Source: Porites lobata
Lineage: Eukaryota; Cnidaria; Anthozoa; Scleractinia; Poritidae
Length of the DNA stretch: 64,000 nucleotides
Direction of reading: 5' to 3'
NCBI GenBank assembly: GCA_942486035.1
Contig: CALNXK010000161.1
Location: 1-64,000 of the forward strand
Below the pieces are notes generated by a model. It did not search any database. It was not told the origin of the DNA and worked only from the letters and a program-made list of their open reading frames with translations. Positions 32,028 through 44,800 of the stretch are shown here, one piece after another. Both the position numbers and the translations under genes were made by a program. Positions within the stretch are counted from its first letter, which is position 1, and each line of letters begins with the position of its first letter.

Positions 32028-35000
32028 CTAAGTAGACAACAGGAAAGGATAGTGTGATCCTTGAAGTTTACATACGACAGCCGGCAGTTTGTGTCGCAAT
32101 AATACATATTCCCTCACACGCTCGACGCCCTGTGCCTAGAGAAGCTTACGCATTTAAGCGGAGCCACGATCATTGACTCTTTTTCCCCATAAATCCACTT
32201 TTGGACATTTTTAGGGTAGAATTTATTTAAATTTCCCCTTTAAGCTTCCATACCTGGATAAAGATTTTGCGCTTATCCCAGCTTAGAACAACCCGGCCCA
32301 GGGTCAGGGTCCAGAGGAGTTCAGTTGGAGCATATAGACTACGAGTAGTCCCCCATTTGTCCTCAGGGATAGTAGAGCGAAACGCGAGCGCGCGTGAAAA
32401 TCACCCCACGCGAGAAAAGGCGACAGGCGACGAGGAGAGCCACCGCGTCTCGCCTTTCTCGCGTGGGGTGATTTTCACGCACGCTCGCGTTTCGCTCGCC
32501 CTACTATCCCTGAGGAAAAATGGGGGACTTCTCGTAGTCTATTGGAACATACGAATAAATTATTAACGTCTCACCGGGTAAAATATAAATCCTCGTTGAT
32601 AAACCCAAATAATAAGCCCGATAGGATCTTAATCGATGCATTTCAAACAAATCTCCTTACAAAACAAACTGCCATTTTGAATACAAATTTAACCAAAAGC
32701 CATTTCCTTGCGGGAGCCAAAACCGTTACCCGAAGCCAATCTTGCAGGTATACACCAATTTAAATAGCCCACGTTCGATATAATAAAATTCTAATACGAC
32801 TCCGAGGCTTTAGGGACAAAATTGCAATGTTTTCATGACTCCATTGTCTCGCAATTCGCAGAGGAGACTTGAGCACAAAGAAGGCCAAACCAAATTTAGA
32901 AAAATGACCAGAGAGGCATAAAGTCATATTAGAACTTAAAAATATATCGAACGTGGGCTATCAAGGTTGTTTCGGCGTGGAATGATGCATGATAGATGAT
33001 GCATAATCCATGTTTCATGGCCCGCGGTGCATTGTAGGAGCACGTTTAGTAAATCATGTGCCCATCCACGACGAGCCTAGAAACCCAGTATGCAGCAAAC
33101 GTTACAGACGCTACTATGCTATGTGAGTAGAATGTTAACACAAAGTATTTCAAAACACTGAATCCTAGGCTTCTTCGTCTGATTTGAGTTTAGGTTTTGC
33201 TCTGTGGCAATATGCAAAAATCGAAAATTTTTAACGAGTTTGCATTATTCACTGTGTTTCACGGGAGCAACCTTACTTGAAGTAGGTGTATATGTTGTGT
33301 AACGGAAATGTCGAAATAGCTATTGTGTATGGTTTTTAACACAGTTTTGGATGTTCCCATGACAAACTGAGCTCCTCTGGATTCTGCGGTTCAGGTTCGA
33401 CTGCCAAGAAACCTTGTAAGGACCGGACAACCTGAAAGAGTATTGTAAAAAAACTACACCACGATACTCACCGACAGGGTTCTGTGTGATCTTGGCGGAA
33501 GATCTGGAATGGGATTGTCTGGAACGGTGACACTTTCTTTTTCTTCAGCGGGTATTTGACCTTGATTACTATTTTCGCTTTCTGTGTTTACTACAATACA
33601 AATAAAAAACATCACGTGAATGTGATATTTCCATAAGAATCCAATAAATATGGATTAAGCAATTTCGGTTTTGTGTTTGTTGAGCTCCAAAATTAGAGGT
33701 CTTAGAGTCATACCAGCCAAATTCAAGATATCACAGAGTATAGAACGTTTTGACATGACGTCAAGGCTACCATATTGGTGTTCAAAACAATGAAACAGCG
33801 GCCTTGTTGATCTACCAAAATAATCGTTTGGGATTGAACAATTTTCTTTTACTCAAGGAAAACTTTCTTTTGTTCCAAGCAATACGACAGCTGCTGACCA
33901 AGTGAATGAATACGATCCAATAGAGGCAAAATGCTTAAAAAGCTTGATAAAAGATTCACACCCACCACCACAATAAGCACGTGTACTAGCGCTTAACGCA
34001 CTACTCTATCCCACTTATTTCAAGTTTCGCGGCAAAAAGCACCGGTTGCCAGTCTATTTTCCCGCGCTTGGCAGAAATTTCACGATTTTCCCGCGCTTAT
34101 TTCCTCCCTAGCACGCTCTACCAAGCTTCACATAAATTACTATCTTCAACGCGTGACGACAGCAAAGGTCTGTCTGCGCTTGGCCCTATTGAGCATGCTT
34201 TCCACCGCTAGTTATGATTTATTCCATATGGATTCGATTTTGTGTCTAGTGGCCGTTAGAGGTCACTTTTTGTCTGTCAAAATAATCCGGTTAAAGAACT
34301 TAATTTCCTGCATTTCATAACCGCGTGGCTAATGCAGCGAGTGCACTACAGCACATATGCTTAAGGGGGAATTTAAACTCATTTGTCTACCTACCTAAGA
34401 ACGACGTTTTGCTGGATAATTCTGATCCCGATCGTCGAGGTGGAGGAGGGCGAGGTAGAGTGGCGAACCTGCCGGCAAAACAACACACAATTCAGTAACA
34501 GAAGACAATTCAATGAATAAACATGAAGTACAATATCACTTAATAATTCACTGCTGACCTTGGTGTTAAATCTTCTTTGGCTACAAGTGAAGGAGATGAC
34601 GTCACTCGGACTGACCCGTGTTTAATGGGCCTCGGAGGAGGTAGGGGACGATTATCTGTTACGTCTCTGCCTACAGCGTCTGCAGGATCCGAAAGCTTTT
34701 TCTCCACAGGAAGCTTCAGAACTGATCCCGGACCAGACGGGATTTCCTCACCAAAGGGGGATCTTCCTTCGGATTTTGACCTCCGGTGCATGGGAAGCGG
34801 GGGAGCGGCGGGCTTTGTATCCCCTAGTCTCTTAGGGGCGGGAGGAACAGGTGGAGCTCGCCGATTGACAACCTCAGGGGGAGGCCGCGTTCGGAGTTCC
34901 GGTGGAGAAGCTTTGACGGCTGACCCTGTATCGTCGAACTTTGGCTTGGCAGGTAGAGGGGGAAAAGGGATATCGACGCCGAAACGTTTATCTCGCTCTC

Positions 35001-38000
35001 GACTGACAGAGGAGCAGCGGACTGGGGGAACAGGGGGTGGGGAGTCGGATAAATCACCAACATCATCAGCACTGAAAATAAAAACAGAGGAAGTTATAAG
35101 ACGTTTATTTTGTAAAGGGAATTTGTGACAGGTGGCCACTTTCGGGAGCAAGCAACTTCCGCACTAAGCATATTCTTCCGGCCTTTCCCAGTTTATTTAA
35201 CACAATTTTAGAACACCTAAAAAATGAAAACTCCAATACATATGATTAGGCAGCGTAGAGCCATACCGTATTTATTCGATTAACCGCCCTGGGCACTTAT
35301 TATATTTTTGGACCTTGAGAGTGGGCGCTTATTCGAGGCTGGGCGCTTATTAAATTTTCACGATTTTCAACAAGTGTAGTATGTATATTTTGCAAGAAAG
35401 CAGTAAATGGTAATAACAAAACGCGAAGATGTAACAAAGCAAGGTTTCTGCAAAACACTCTTAAGAAAACTCCGTCTTCGGGGAAGTCTCAAATTAGTAC
35501 TTATTCCTTTTTTGGGGGTGGTAGCGGGAAGGGAGTGGGCGCTTATTTGAGTTTGAGTGGGAGTGGAAGGGAGATGGGGTGGGGTGGGGGTGGGCGCTAA
35601 TTCGAGGTTGGGCGCTTATTCGAATAAATACGGTATATGAAAAACTAAAGACCTTTAAAACGTTAATAAAGTCATTTTCCGACCTTTTTTGGCTGACGGG
35701 TACGTTATTCTAAATTCGCGGCAAAATCGATCAAGAAATAGACTGGTCTGTGAAAACCGTGTGACATGAATACAGGAGAATAGGCCGTTTCCCAGTCACG
35801 TCAAGCCTCTGTTTCAAAGCGAGGCTGAGTGAGGTTGACATGAAAATGATTTTGTCATTGTCATGCAAATAAATCTGATTTTCATAAGAAAGGTTTTGCA
35901 GTTAGCCTCATTTAGAAAGTGAGAGTTTTTGGAACTCGGAAATGGCTTTTGTTCACTGCTAGTTATGAGCTCCTGATAACGATGATTTGGTCTTCCTTTG
36001 AAAAACTCCTGACAGAAGTATCGACAGTGGCTAACTGTTTCAATCTTTAAACAGAACATCTTTAACCGAGAAAAACGTTCTTTCATTGAATGCTCCACTT
36101 CTAAAAAAACTTACGTTTTCGTTTTAGGTCCGTGACCAAAGGTACTTGCCATAGAATTAAACGTGCTCTCTGAGTTTGTTGAGGGAACGAACATACTCGC
36201 TCGCACATTAACAGCGACTGTTTCTCCTGAGGGGGGAACGGGTGCCCTCCGTCTTACGAGAGGCGAACCCCCGGAAAGTTTATCTTTCGAAGGTGAGTCG
36301 AGTGAAAGACCCGACACCAGGGGGCTCATTCCTGGAGGCCCCGGAATTCCTTTCAAGAACCCCGTCCCCGGCAGGATCATTTGACTGACAGGTCGGGTTG
36401 GTAAATGACGCCGATGGCGCGGAGGAGTGGGAGGACTGGACTGAACCTGACAAAATAAAAAAAATCGCTTGTTACCAAAACATCTGCATGAACTTAAGTG
36501 GATCTATTGAAAAATTTCCACTGAAAGAATTCCTTGCGGAATGGCCAAAGGGACGCGCACAATATGTTCGCTATATCAAGGTTTCGTTACATTAAGGTTT
36601 TTTCCATATATTTCACCGTTACTGGGCTGAAGAAAATCGCTTGTTATACCGAGGATTTCGTTACATAGAAGTTCGTTAAATCGACGTTCCACTAAAGATC
36701 GTTTTCACATGACGTCACGGCGGCCATATTTGTGTAAAAAAAAAACAATGAAACGGCGGCCATGTTGGTTTCCATATGGGTCCTGTAGGTATTGAACAAT
36801 TTTTCTTTTGTTACAAGAAATTCACAAAGTTGCAGACCACGTGAGTGAAAACGATCTATAAGGATATAAACCTGTTTTAGTCACGTAACCAGCAGCTATG
36901 TCAATCAATTGGAACAAAAGAATGCGTTTAAATATTAAAAGAGTTCAAATCCCACAGGACTGGTTTGGGACATCCAACATGGTTAGCATTAGGTAACATC
37001 GGCTGAAGTCAGATTGTTTCTTTCAGTAAAATTACATGAAGAACAACTTGTTTTATATTACTGTGTAATATAAAATGAAATAGAAAAAATCCACTGTAAT
37101 GCTTTGAACCCGGGTCACTTGCTTTATAGCCTACATCCATATCAACTACACCATCGAGGACTAGCTGCCAAATCCAATAATTTTTAAAATATACATGTTC
37201 TTATGCCGTACCCCATTACGATATTTAAAACCTAACCGTTTTCAGTTCAGTGCTTAACTCTCTACTGTGTTCTCTCCATAATTGACGCTCTGTAGTTTTG
37301 GTTTCTTCAGCTATTCTAGCCTCATTCTACATTCCAGTCTCGTTCCATTATGGAAATAATGCGTTGTGTAAAATTCATAAGGTGTTCAATCTGGTTTCAC
37401 TGGATGTTATCTAACGCTAACCCATCAACATGGCCACCAACATTGCGGACGTGACGTCATGCGTCAAGGGTCTGTAGCCTTTCTAGCGACTCGTATCTGA
37501 TCAAAGTGCTTCACTTTTTACCTTCGGCTCAGTGTTTGAGTCATTCAACGACTCCTCGTCACTAAATTCAGGTTTGATATCCATTAAATCTAAGGGATTA
37601 TCGTAAATTCCATCAGCCTGAAAAACAAAGAAATCGCAATAAATCACCGTAATAGGTGCTCAGTACTTCTCAAAAAGCCACCAAATAAGGTAACGTGCTG
37701 ACAGGCCATTTCCAGGTTGCCAGAAGCCTCTGTTTCAAAGCGAGGCTAAGTGCGAAGCCATTGATATGAAAATGAATTTTTCATACTCATGCACATAAAA
37801 CTCATTTTCACAAGAGAGGTTTTGCACTTAGCCTCGCTTTGAAAGCAAGCATTTTTGGAACTCGAAAGTGGCCTATTCATTCCTAGACTACGAGTCGCCT
37901 TTTCTCGCGTGGGGTGACTTTCACGCGCGTTCGCGTTTCGCTCGCTCTACTACTATCCCTGAGGAAAAATGGGGGACTACTCGTAGTCTAATTCATTCCA

Positions 38001-41000
38001 TGAAATTTTTATTTTTCTCTGGTTCTGTTCTTTGAATACTTCATGAAAAACTCTTACTTCGTTTAGACCCCAGTCTATCTTGACATTCTCACAATGTCCC
38101 AGTTTATCTGAAGCACTCTGTTTTAACTGAAAAATAAAAAAGGACAGGATTATTACCACCTACAGTCGAACCCCTAGGTAAATTCGAAGTGTTTTAAATA
38201 TGAAGCCCCCTGCAAACGGACGCAACATGACCAAAAACTCCCAACATTGTTGGACGTTACATCCTGCGTCCGTTTCCACACCCTGTTGCATGTTGTTTGT
38301 GTGTTGGGAGACGCGAAGTTTGAAGCCGATCAAACTTTTAGCTACGTGCAAACGGACGCAACGACTCCCAACAATGTTGGGAGTTGCCTGGCCAACAAGG
38401 TTGCGTCCGCTTGCACGAGGCTTACGAGGTTTACGTAGGCACCGTAATTCAGTGCAGCAAGTAGGTGCATTTAGTAGATGCGTTATACGAAAGGCTCGCT
38501 GGTTCAGCTCTCAAGGGGGAACGCCTGTGATGATCTTGAGTAAACCTGAATTACAACTTATGACCACTCGCTAATAAACATCCTCTCCTACTTACCAGTT
38601 CAATAGCCTCTGCGTGCCCTGTCCCTTTAGCAATGTCCATGGGTGTTTTCCCTTCTTTATTTTCTGACAAAAAATGCAAACAATACGGTCTATTTAGGCA
38701 AATTTGGAAAGTGGAAACTAAGACATCAAAAAGGACAATAGCAATAAAACCACAACTACGAACCAACCAAATTGCAAATACGTGTGCAAGTTTGCCATGA
38801 GCACGCGCAAGAAAGCATGGGATGCTGCCACTGGCGGGAAAAGTAGGGTTGGAATTAAGCGCGGGAAAAAAAGTGTGGTGTGGAGCGCGCGAAAAGATGA
38901 AGCCGTTGCCACCGTTGCGAGAGGGTGTCAAAGACAGACAAAAAGGAATTGGTAGAGAGCATCTAGCTGGTAGCACTTGCTAAGGATGGAACACAAACGG
39001 CTGGCGCAATTGGCTACAGTTGGGTGGGGGAAAATAAATCAAGAGGTTAGAGGTGAAGTGTTGTCGAGCGCGCGGAATAATGAAAACGCTGTCAGTGAAA
39101 TGAGAACACGTGGTTGTTGTCAATGTAGCACGCTGATAACTGTTCAGGCCAAGAAACGGCTGAGAAGCCAGACGTTGACTCTTTTGAAAAAGAGAAATGG
39201 TAAAATAAAACTGATAAGAAATATGGACCTAAATTGAACTTACCTACGCCAAGACTTTCTGTGCCGCCAGCTCTTATCAAGACCCTCATGCATTCCGTTT
39301 TACTAGACAGAGAGGCCACGTGAAGCGCTGTGTTGCCGTCCTCGTCTTCTACGTTTACATTATTACTACAAGAGCACAAGAAATGGAAAACTCAAGATCC
39401 TTGTGCTTGTTCTGTTAATTGCGACGCTGTTTTCCAGCCAAACACACACTTACAAACGTAACTAAACGCGACAGATCGTCTAGAGACTGAAAAGTTATAA
39501 CTACGTACCAAGTAAATAGTACATGACCATCTCAAAGTACCACCTAAGAGGTTTCATTTGGATAGTCACCACAAAGGATTTTGTCTTTAGAATCAAGAGA
39601 TCCACCCTACAAACCTCCTTCGTTAACTCTGTGAGGTTAAGTCAGAGTAAATTATGGACGTCAAGTCTCCTTTTTAACATTTAAAGATGCTTCAACTACC
39701 AATGTTGGGGAATACATGGAACTTTGGCATTCCTATTTATTACAATATAGTTTACTTAGGTATTACGTATATGACAAGTACCTTAAATTTACAAAATAAA
39801 AACATTAATACTGACTTACCAATTTTGTGCTAAGAAATCGACGATATGAAGGGATGTCAAGTCCTCCTGTTCAACAGCTACATGAAGAGCTGTGGCATTT
39901 TTCGGCTAGCCGGGACAAAAAAAAATGTAATGTAATGTTGGTGTTGTAGTTTCTTGATATTGCGGACGGGTGTAATCACAAAATTACGTCATACAAAAGA
40001 TTGAAAAGAAAGGGAACGATACGCACACCACAACACAATGGTTTACGGTCGCTTCGCCGCACAATGAAGTTGTTTCGCTACAAAGTCGTTCGCTGCAAGT
40101 CATTTCGTTGCAAAGTCGTTACGCCACAAGTTTTTTCGCTGCATCATAAAGTCGCTAACCTACAATAGCTTTCGCCACACTGAGAAACACCCAGACCGTC
40201 AGAAGGCATACATATCAAGCATAGAAAGGTACACCTTATTCAAAAATGGAGGCAATTTTATTTTTTTTTTATATTTTTGTTAATTTGCCCTTGTTGCCTC
40301 AGTTGCACCTGCAGAATTCAAAATTGCTTTTACGGCCTTGAAAGGGGGAATTGAGGGTGAATTGTCAGAAGGACAAAAAAATGACTTTTGCCACCATTTT
40401 GGAAAAATCCTGGGAAGACGATAGGAAGACAAGCAACCGACCCCTAGCGTGTGCGGAGATGTCTGAAACCGCTGCCAAACAATCGCGTTTACGTGATACC
40501 AGTGATGCTGGTATAGGTTTTCCAGAACGTTCCCTGTAGCTAAGTTACACGTTTTTAAGACTTACATGACCAGGAAGCCGTGTACAGAGCTCTACTCCTT
40601 CAGCAAACGCTTGTAAAACCGCTAAGATGTCCTTAGATTTGACAGCTTGGTGAAGCTCCTATCAAAAACAAAGGAAGCTATAAATATCTTTGTGAAGCAG
40701 CAATTTATCCGATCAAAACATGAAGTTTCTGTGTACAGATAGCACCACGCGTGGAAGTAACTCTTTCTCGGAGAATAGCGACCCGCAACAAACGCACCTG
40801 AAGTATTTTTTCCTCGTTGTCCCCTGATTTTATTGCGTATTTATGTTGAATGTATTTCGCTCGAATAAATTCTTTCCTTTCATCCCTGAAAAGGAAATTA
40901 AAAGGTCATGGTAAACATCACACAAAGCTGAGTGCTGTTAATATTTTTGTTCAAAACCAAAGGGAAATAAATAACTCACATGTTACTTGAAGATGTTGGT

Positions 41001-41764
41001 TTTTCGTTGTAGTCTAAAGTGGCTTCCATAATTTCATTAAATCCGCCGTTTCCTACTGCTTTCGCTTGCTGTTAATACAAGAAAGCAAAAAAATCTATTT
41101 CAAGTATTCTATAACCTACAGTTTAGTAATTCAAAATTTTGTCACGCAGTCTTTGGTGTAAGGCACTTAAAACAACACAAAAAATAAGCACAACGCCTTA
41201 AAATGGGCAACGGCTGGCCATGAACTTACTAGTAATTCAACAGTGCCGAGTTTGTCCAGTTCAATGGATCGTATTCTAGAGATGTGTACTCCCATATCTC
41301 GGTGAATCCCAGAACACTCTATACACAGCAAAACCCCGAGATTAGTGGCCAGCCACGTGGGATCTGTCAAAAAGAAAAGTAAGTACCGTCTGTGAGAAAC
41401 TTCAATACTCCCATTTCAAGCAACATTTTAACAACATGGACTCTTTTTCACGGACTCGTACGCCACTTCCACATTAGCCTGTTCCAGGCTCCGAGATGGT
41501 GGTGAAAAGTCGTTCAGTAAAAAGAAATGCGAAAAACGCGCGGGGGCTGGGGAGAGACAGGGCGGCGGAGCCATTTCCCATAATGCACCATATTCGCCCC
41601 CCAAAATTGTGCATAAGGATTATTTTCAATTTCTCTTGGGACGGCTGCCGGTAATATCCAGGAGAAATGAAAAACAAAGGTTATGAAAAATTTTGGGGGG
41701 CAAATAAGGTGCATTATGCATTACAGTTATGCAAACCCTCGACTTCGTCTCGGGTTTGCATAAC

Positions 41765-41803
<39 letters not shown>

Positions 41804-44800
41804 ACTATGCAAACACGGAAAACGTTTTCTATTACTTAATTATTCCACGAGTGCGTGTTGGATATGAGTTGGCTCAGGGCTCCTGGTTGGCTATAATCAT
41901 CTCATATCCAACGAGCGCGAGTGGAATAATTATTTTATTAAAAACACTCACAAAATATCGAGAATTCTTCCAGACTTTATTTGTAAAAACAACCGATTTT
42001 CAGCTTGTTTTTAACTTTGAGAAGACGCATACAGTTACCATATTTGGAGAGCATGGTATAATGGCTCACATACCATGATGGCTAAGCCAATCAGAGCTCT
42101 AGAATTGCATTATCCAATGATTCAGTTTTTAACAATATAATTTATGAGGTTGCACAGCGTAATTCCATTAAAAATTACAGCGGTTTTTGTTTCTTACCTT
42201 TCCCAGAACAGTCCGCACAAGTGTCGTTTCCTGGCAAACGCCGTACTTGGGACACAATACTCTGCCTTAGCTGATAACAGGACAAAATATAGATGTAAAA
42301 GGTATGACCGTGCAGTTACTTACAGTTCTATTATATTCTAGCGGGCAGCAAGCGAGTGGAGATGATTGGAGCCGAGTGGAGCCTGGGAAGGAGGCTAGTA
42401 GAAAGAACCTTTAGTTAACTTCAGCACAGAATTGACCAAAAACAGCAATATCCTAGAGACAAAGCCCCTCGATGTCTTCCTTTGATGTAACTTAGCAGGT
42501 TATCAAAAATGGAACCAAATCAGAAATGCGTCTTAGCAAAAAACATTTATTACCTCTTTCAGGTTGCTAACTACAGAGCAGTTCTCTTCTGACTGAAAAA
42601 CGAAAAACAATAGCGAACGTGAAGCAGTTGATTCATTTCTAAAACTACAGATATTAGGGACGGCAACGAGGACGTCAAAAAAGCAAAAGGATCAATAAAC
42701 AAAAACAACAATTTTTCACATGCATCACGCTTTTTTGTACATTTCTTTACCGTCACTGCACGACTACGACGTAACAATGCCTTATTTCACGTTTTACAGA
42801 GGAAGTACATAAGCGACGACGAAATTTCCTTTCTCTTTCTGAACTTGGATATGGTTCTTAGGAATGAAATGAATGAATAGACATTTTTACCGATACGGCG
42901 GCCAAAGAGAATTCGTTAGATTTAAGGAGCATTATGTGATGCCCAGGGGGCATGAGCACATTCCGATATATTCGGTTCGTATTAACGGGGGCCTTTTTCT
43001 TAAAGTTTTCCTAGAATAAGATTGTAATGGGAAAAAAGATCGTTGTGCAGTGTTTGGATGTAATAATGATCGCCTTTTTCCCGAGAAATATATAGTGAAA
43101 GACCATATTTCTAATACCAAGTGAATATAACGGATCGTGCTCATGCCCCCTGGGCATCCCATAATACTCCTTTAGATCGAATTAATTCAACATGGCCGCC
43201 GTATCGGTAAAAAGGTCTAGTCAACTTTAGAAGGATTCACCTACAATTGTCAAAGTTAGTGCCTAGGAGAAATCGCGATGAAGATTAAAAAAACACGAAT
43301 TCATCTTTTTGGCGACGTTTCAGCTACTGAAATGATTTGTTGGGTGGAGTAGAACTACTTCTTTCATGACTAAAACAACAGAGACGAGTACCTCGGCTTT
43401 GTCACTGTCACCGAACGCCTTCTCCAACGCTTCGGTCCGACTGTTGTTTAGAACATGTACCCACCTGAAAATCATGAACGCAAAGATAAATTGGTTTACT
43501 ATTACTGAACATCAGTCAGTCCGAGTTAGTCTGTTTGTTTAGCACCAACGTAATCCACTTACGTCTCTAAATCGGCTTCATTGTCAGCTTGAAATAAATA
43601 CGTTCTATTGTCTGCAAAAAAAAATCAGAATCGTAAAACCATTATATTGCCATCATATAATAATTTGGCTTATGGGTTAATTAGCATGTAACACAATGAA
43701 TCAGTCAATCAATCAATCAATCAGTCAGTCTACTCAAAATGCCAAACTGTAGGCCTCTGGTCATGATGATATATTAAATTAACCTCACCAAACATTAGTT
43801 CATGCTTTTGCACATTAATGGTTAATAACCAATAATGGTTAATAATAAATTGGATACGACAAAAATTCCCAAATTTCACCTCTGAAAAACCTGGTACTGA
43901 ACGAAAATACTGGGTTCATGTGAACAACTACACCGTAGGATTCAGTCTAAAGAATACGAAATACAGTCGACTCCCGATAATTCGAACCTTCAAGGGAAAC
44001 AGAAAAAAGTTCGAGTCATCGAGGGTAAAATTGTATAGGAACAAGGGCCTAGGAAATGTTCTGAAGGGAAATGAAAATTGCTTCGAGTTAGGGGGAGGTT
44101 CGAGTCATAGGGGGTTCGAGTTACTGGGAGTCGACTGTAAGTAAGGACTATTGATTGTGCCTCCAAAAATAAGTGTGGAAGGGATGACGTTGAAAGTTTG
44201 ACAAATTTTTTTTTTCTTGTGAAAGAACTTTAAGAATACTTAGATACTATCAGTAAAAGGAAAATATAACGTGGATCACCAACCTATACAGAGCAAATAA
44301 TGTTATGAAAGATTGAAAACCTACGTGATATAATGTTAAAAGTATGTTTCTTTCCATCCTCTTCCTGAAAAAATAAGAGTTTTGACTCGGTTACCATAAA
44401 AATTGGACAATAATCTCCAGAGCTTATATCCGTGTTTATGAGATTTATATTTTAAGGGGCTACAGTATTAATACTAAATGATGTTGGAGCATTGACTAAA
44501 CAACACAACAGCAAAAAAACAAAAACATTAAAAAAATGAACACCGTATAAACCATGAATGGCAGCACAACAACTAACCATCAACGTGTTCGCAGAATCGA
44601 GACATACCCCGTTTGTACGGTGGATCCTAGATCATTGAACCTGAACAGTCATATGAAAATGCACATCTGGGCTTGTCTCATAATGTTCCGGTATGGTACA
44701 TGTAAGGCGGTTTAGCTATGTATATCAGGGCAATTCCCAAATATATACTCCCGGGGATCTCATACGGAGGAAGGCTCGTTGCATTTAGAGTTTGGGGGAA

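Noticed and set aside
34020..34110. Two TTTTCCCGCGCTT words as E2F promoter sites
   Set aside because: The same words occur near 38820-38880 in a repeat-like setting, and both places are deep inside ASAP introns.
34577..35128. 183-codon plus-strand ORF
   Set aside because: It is the antisense shadow of the proline-rich ASAP exon 31 (34559-35071).
37080..37165. Possible minus-strand tRNA gene
   Set aside because: A and B boxes are recognisable but the acceptor arms do not close.
40047..40165. CRISPR-like array
   Set aside because: Units are degenerate, contiguous and without distinct spacers, and the genome is animal.
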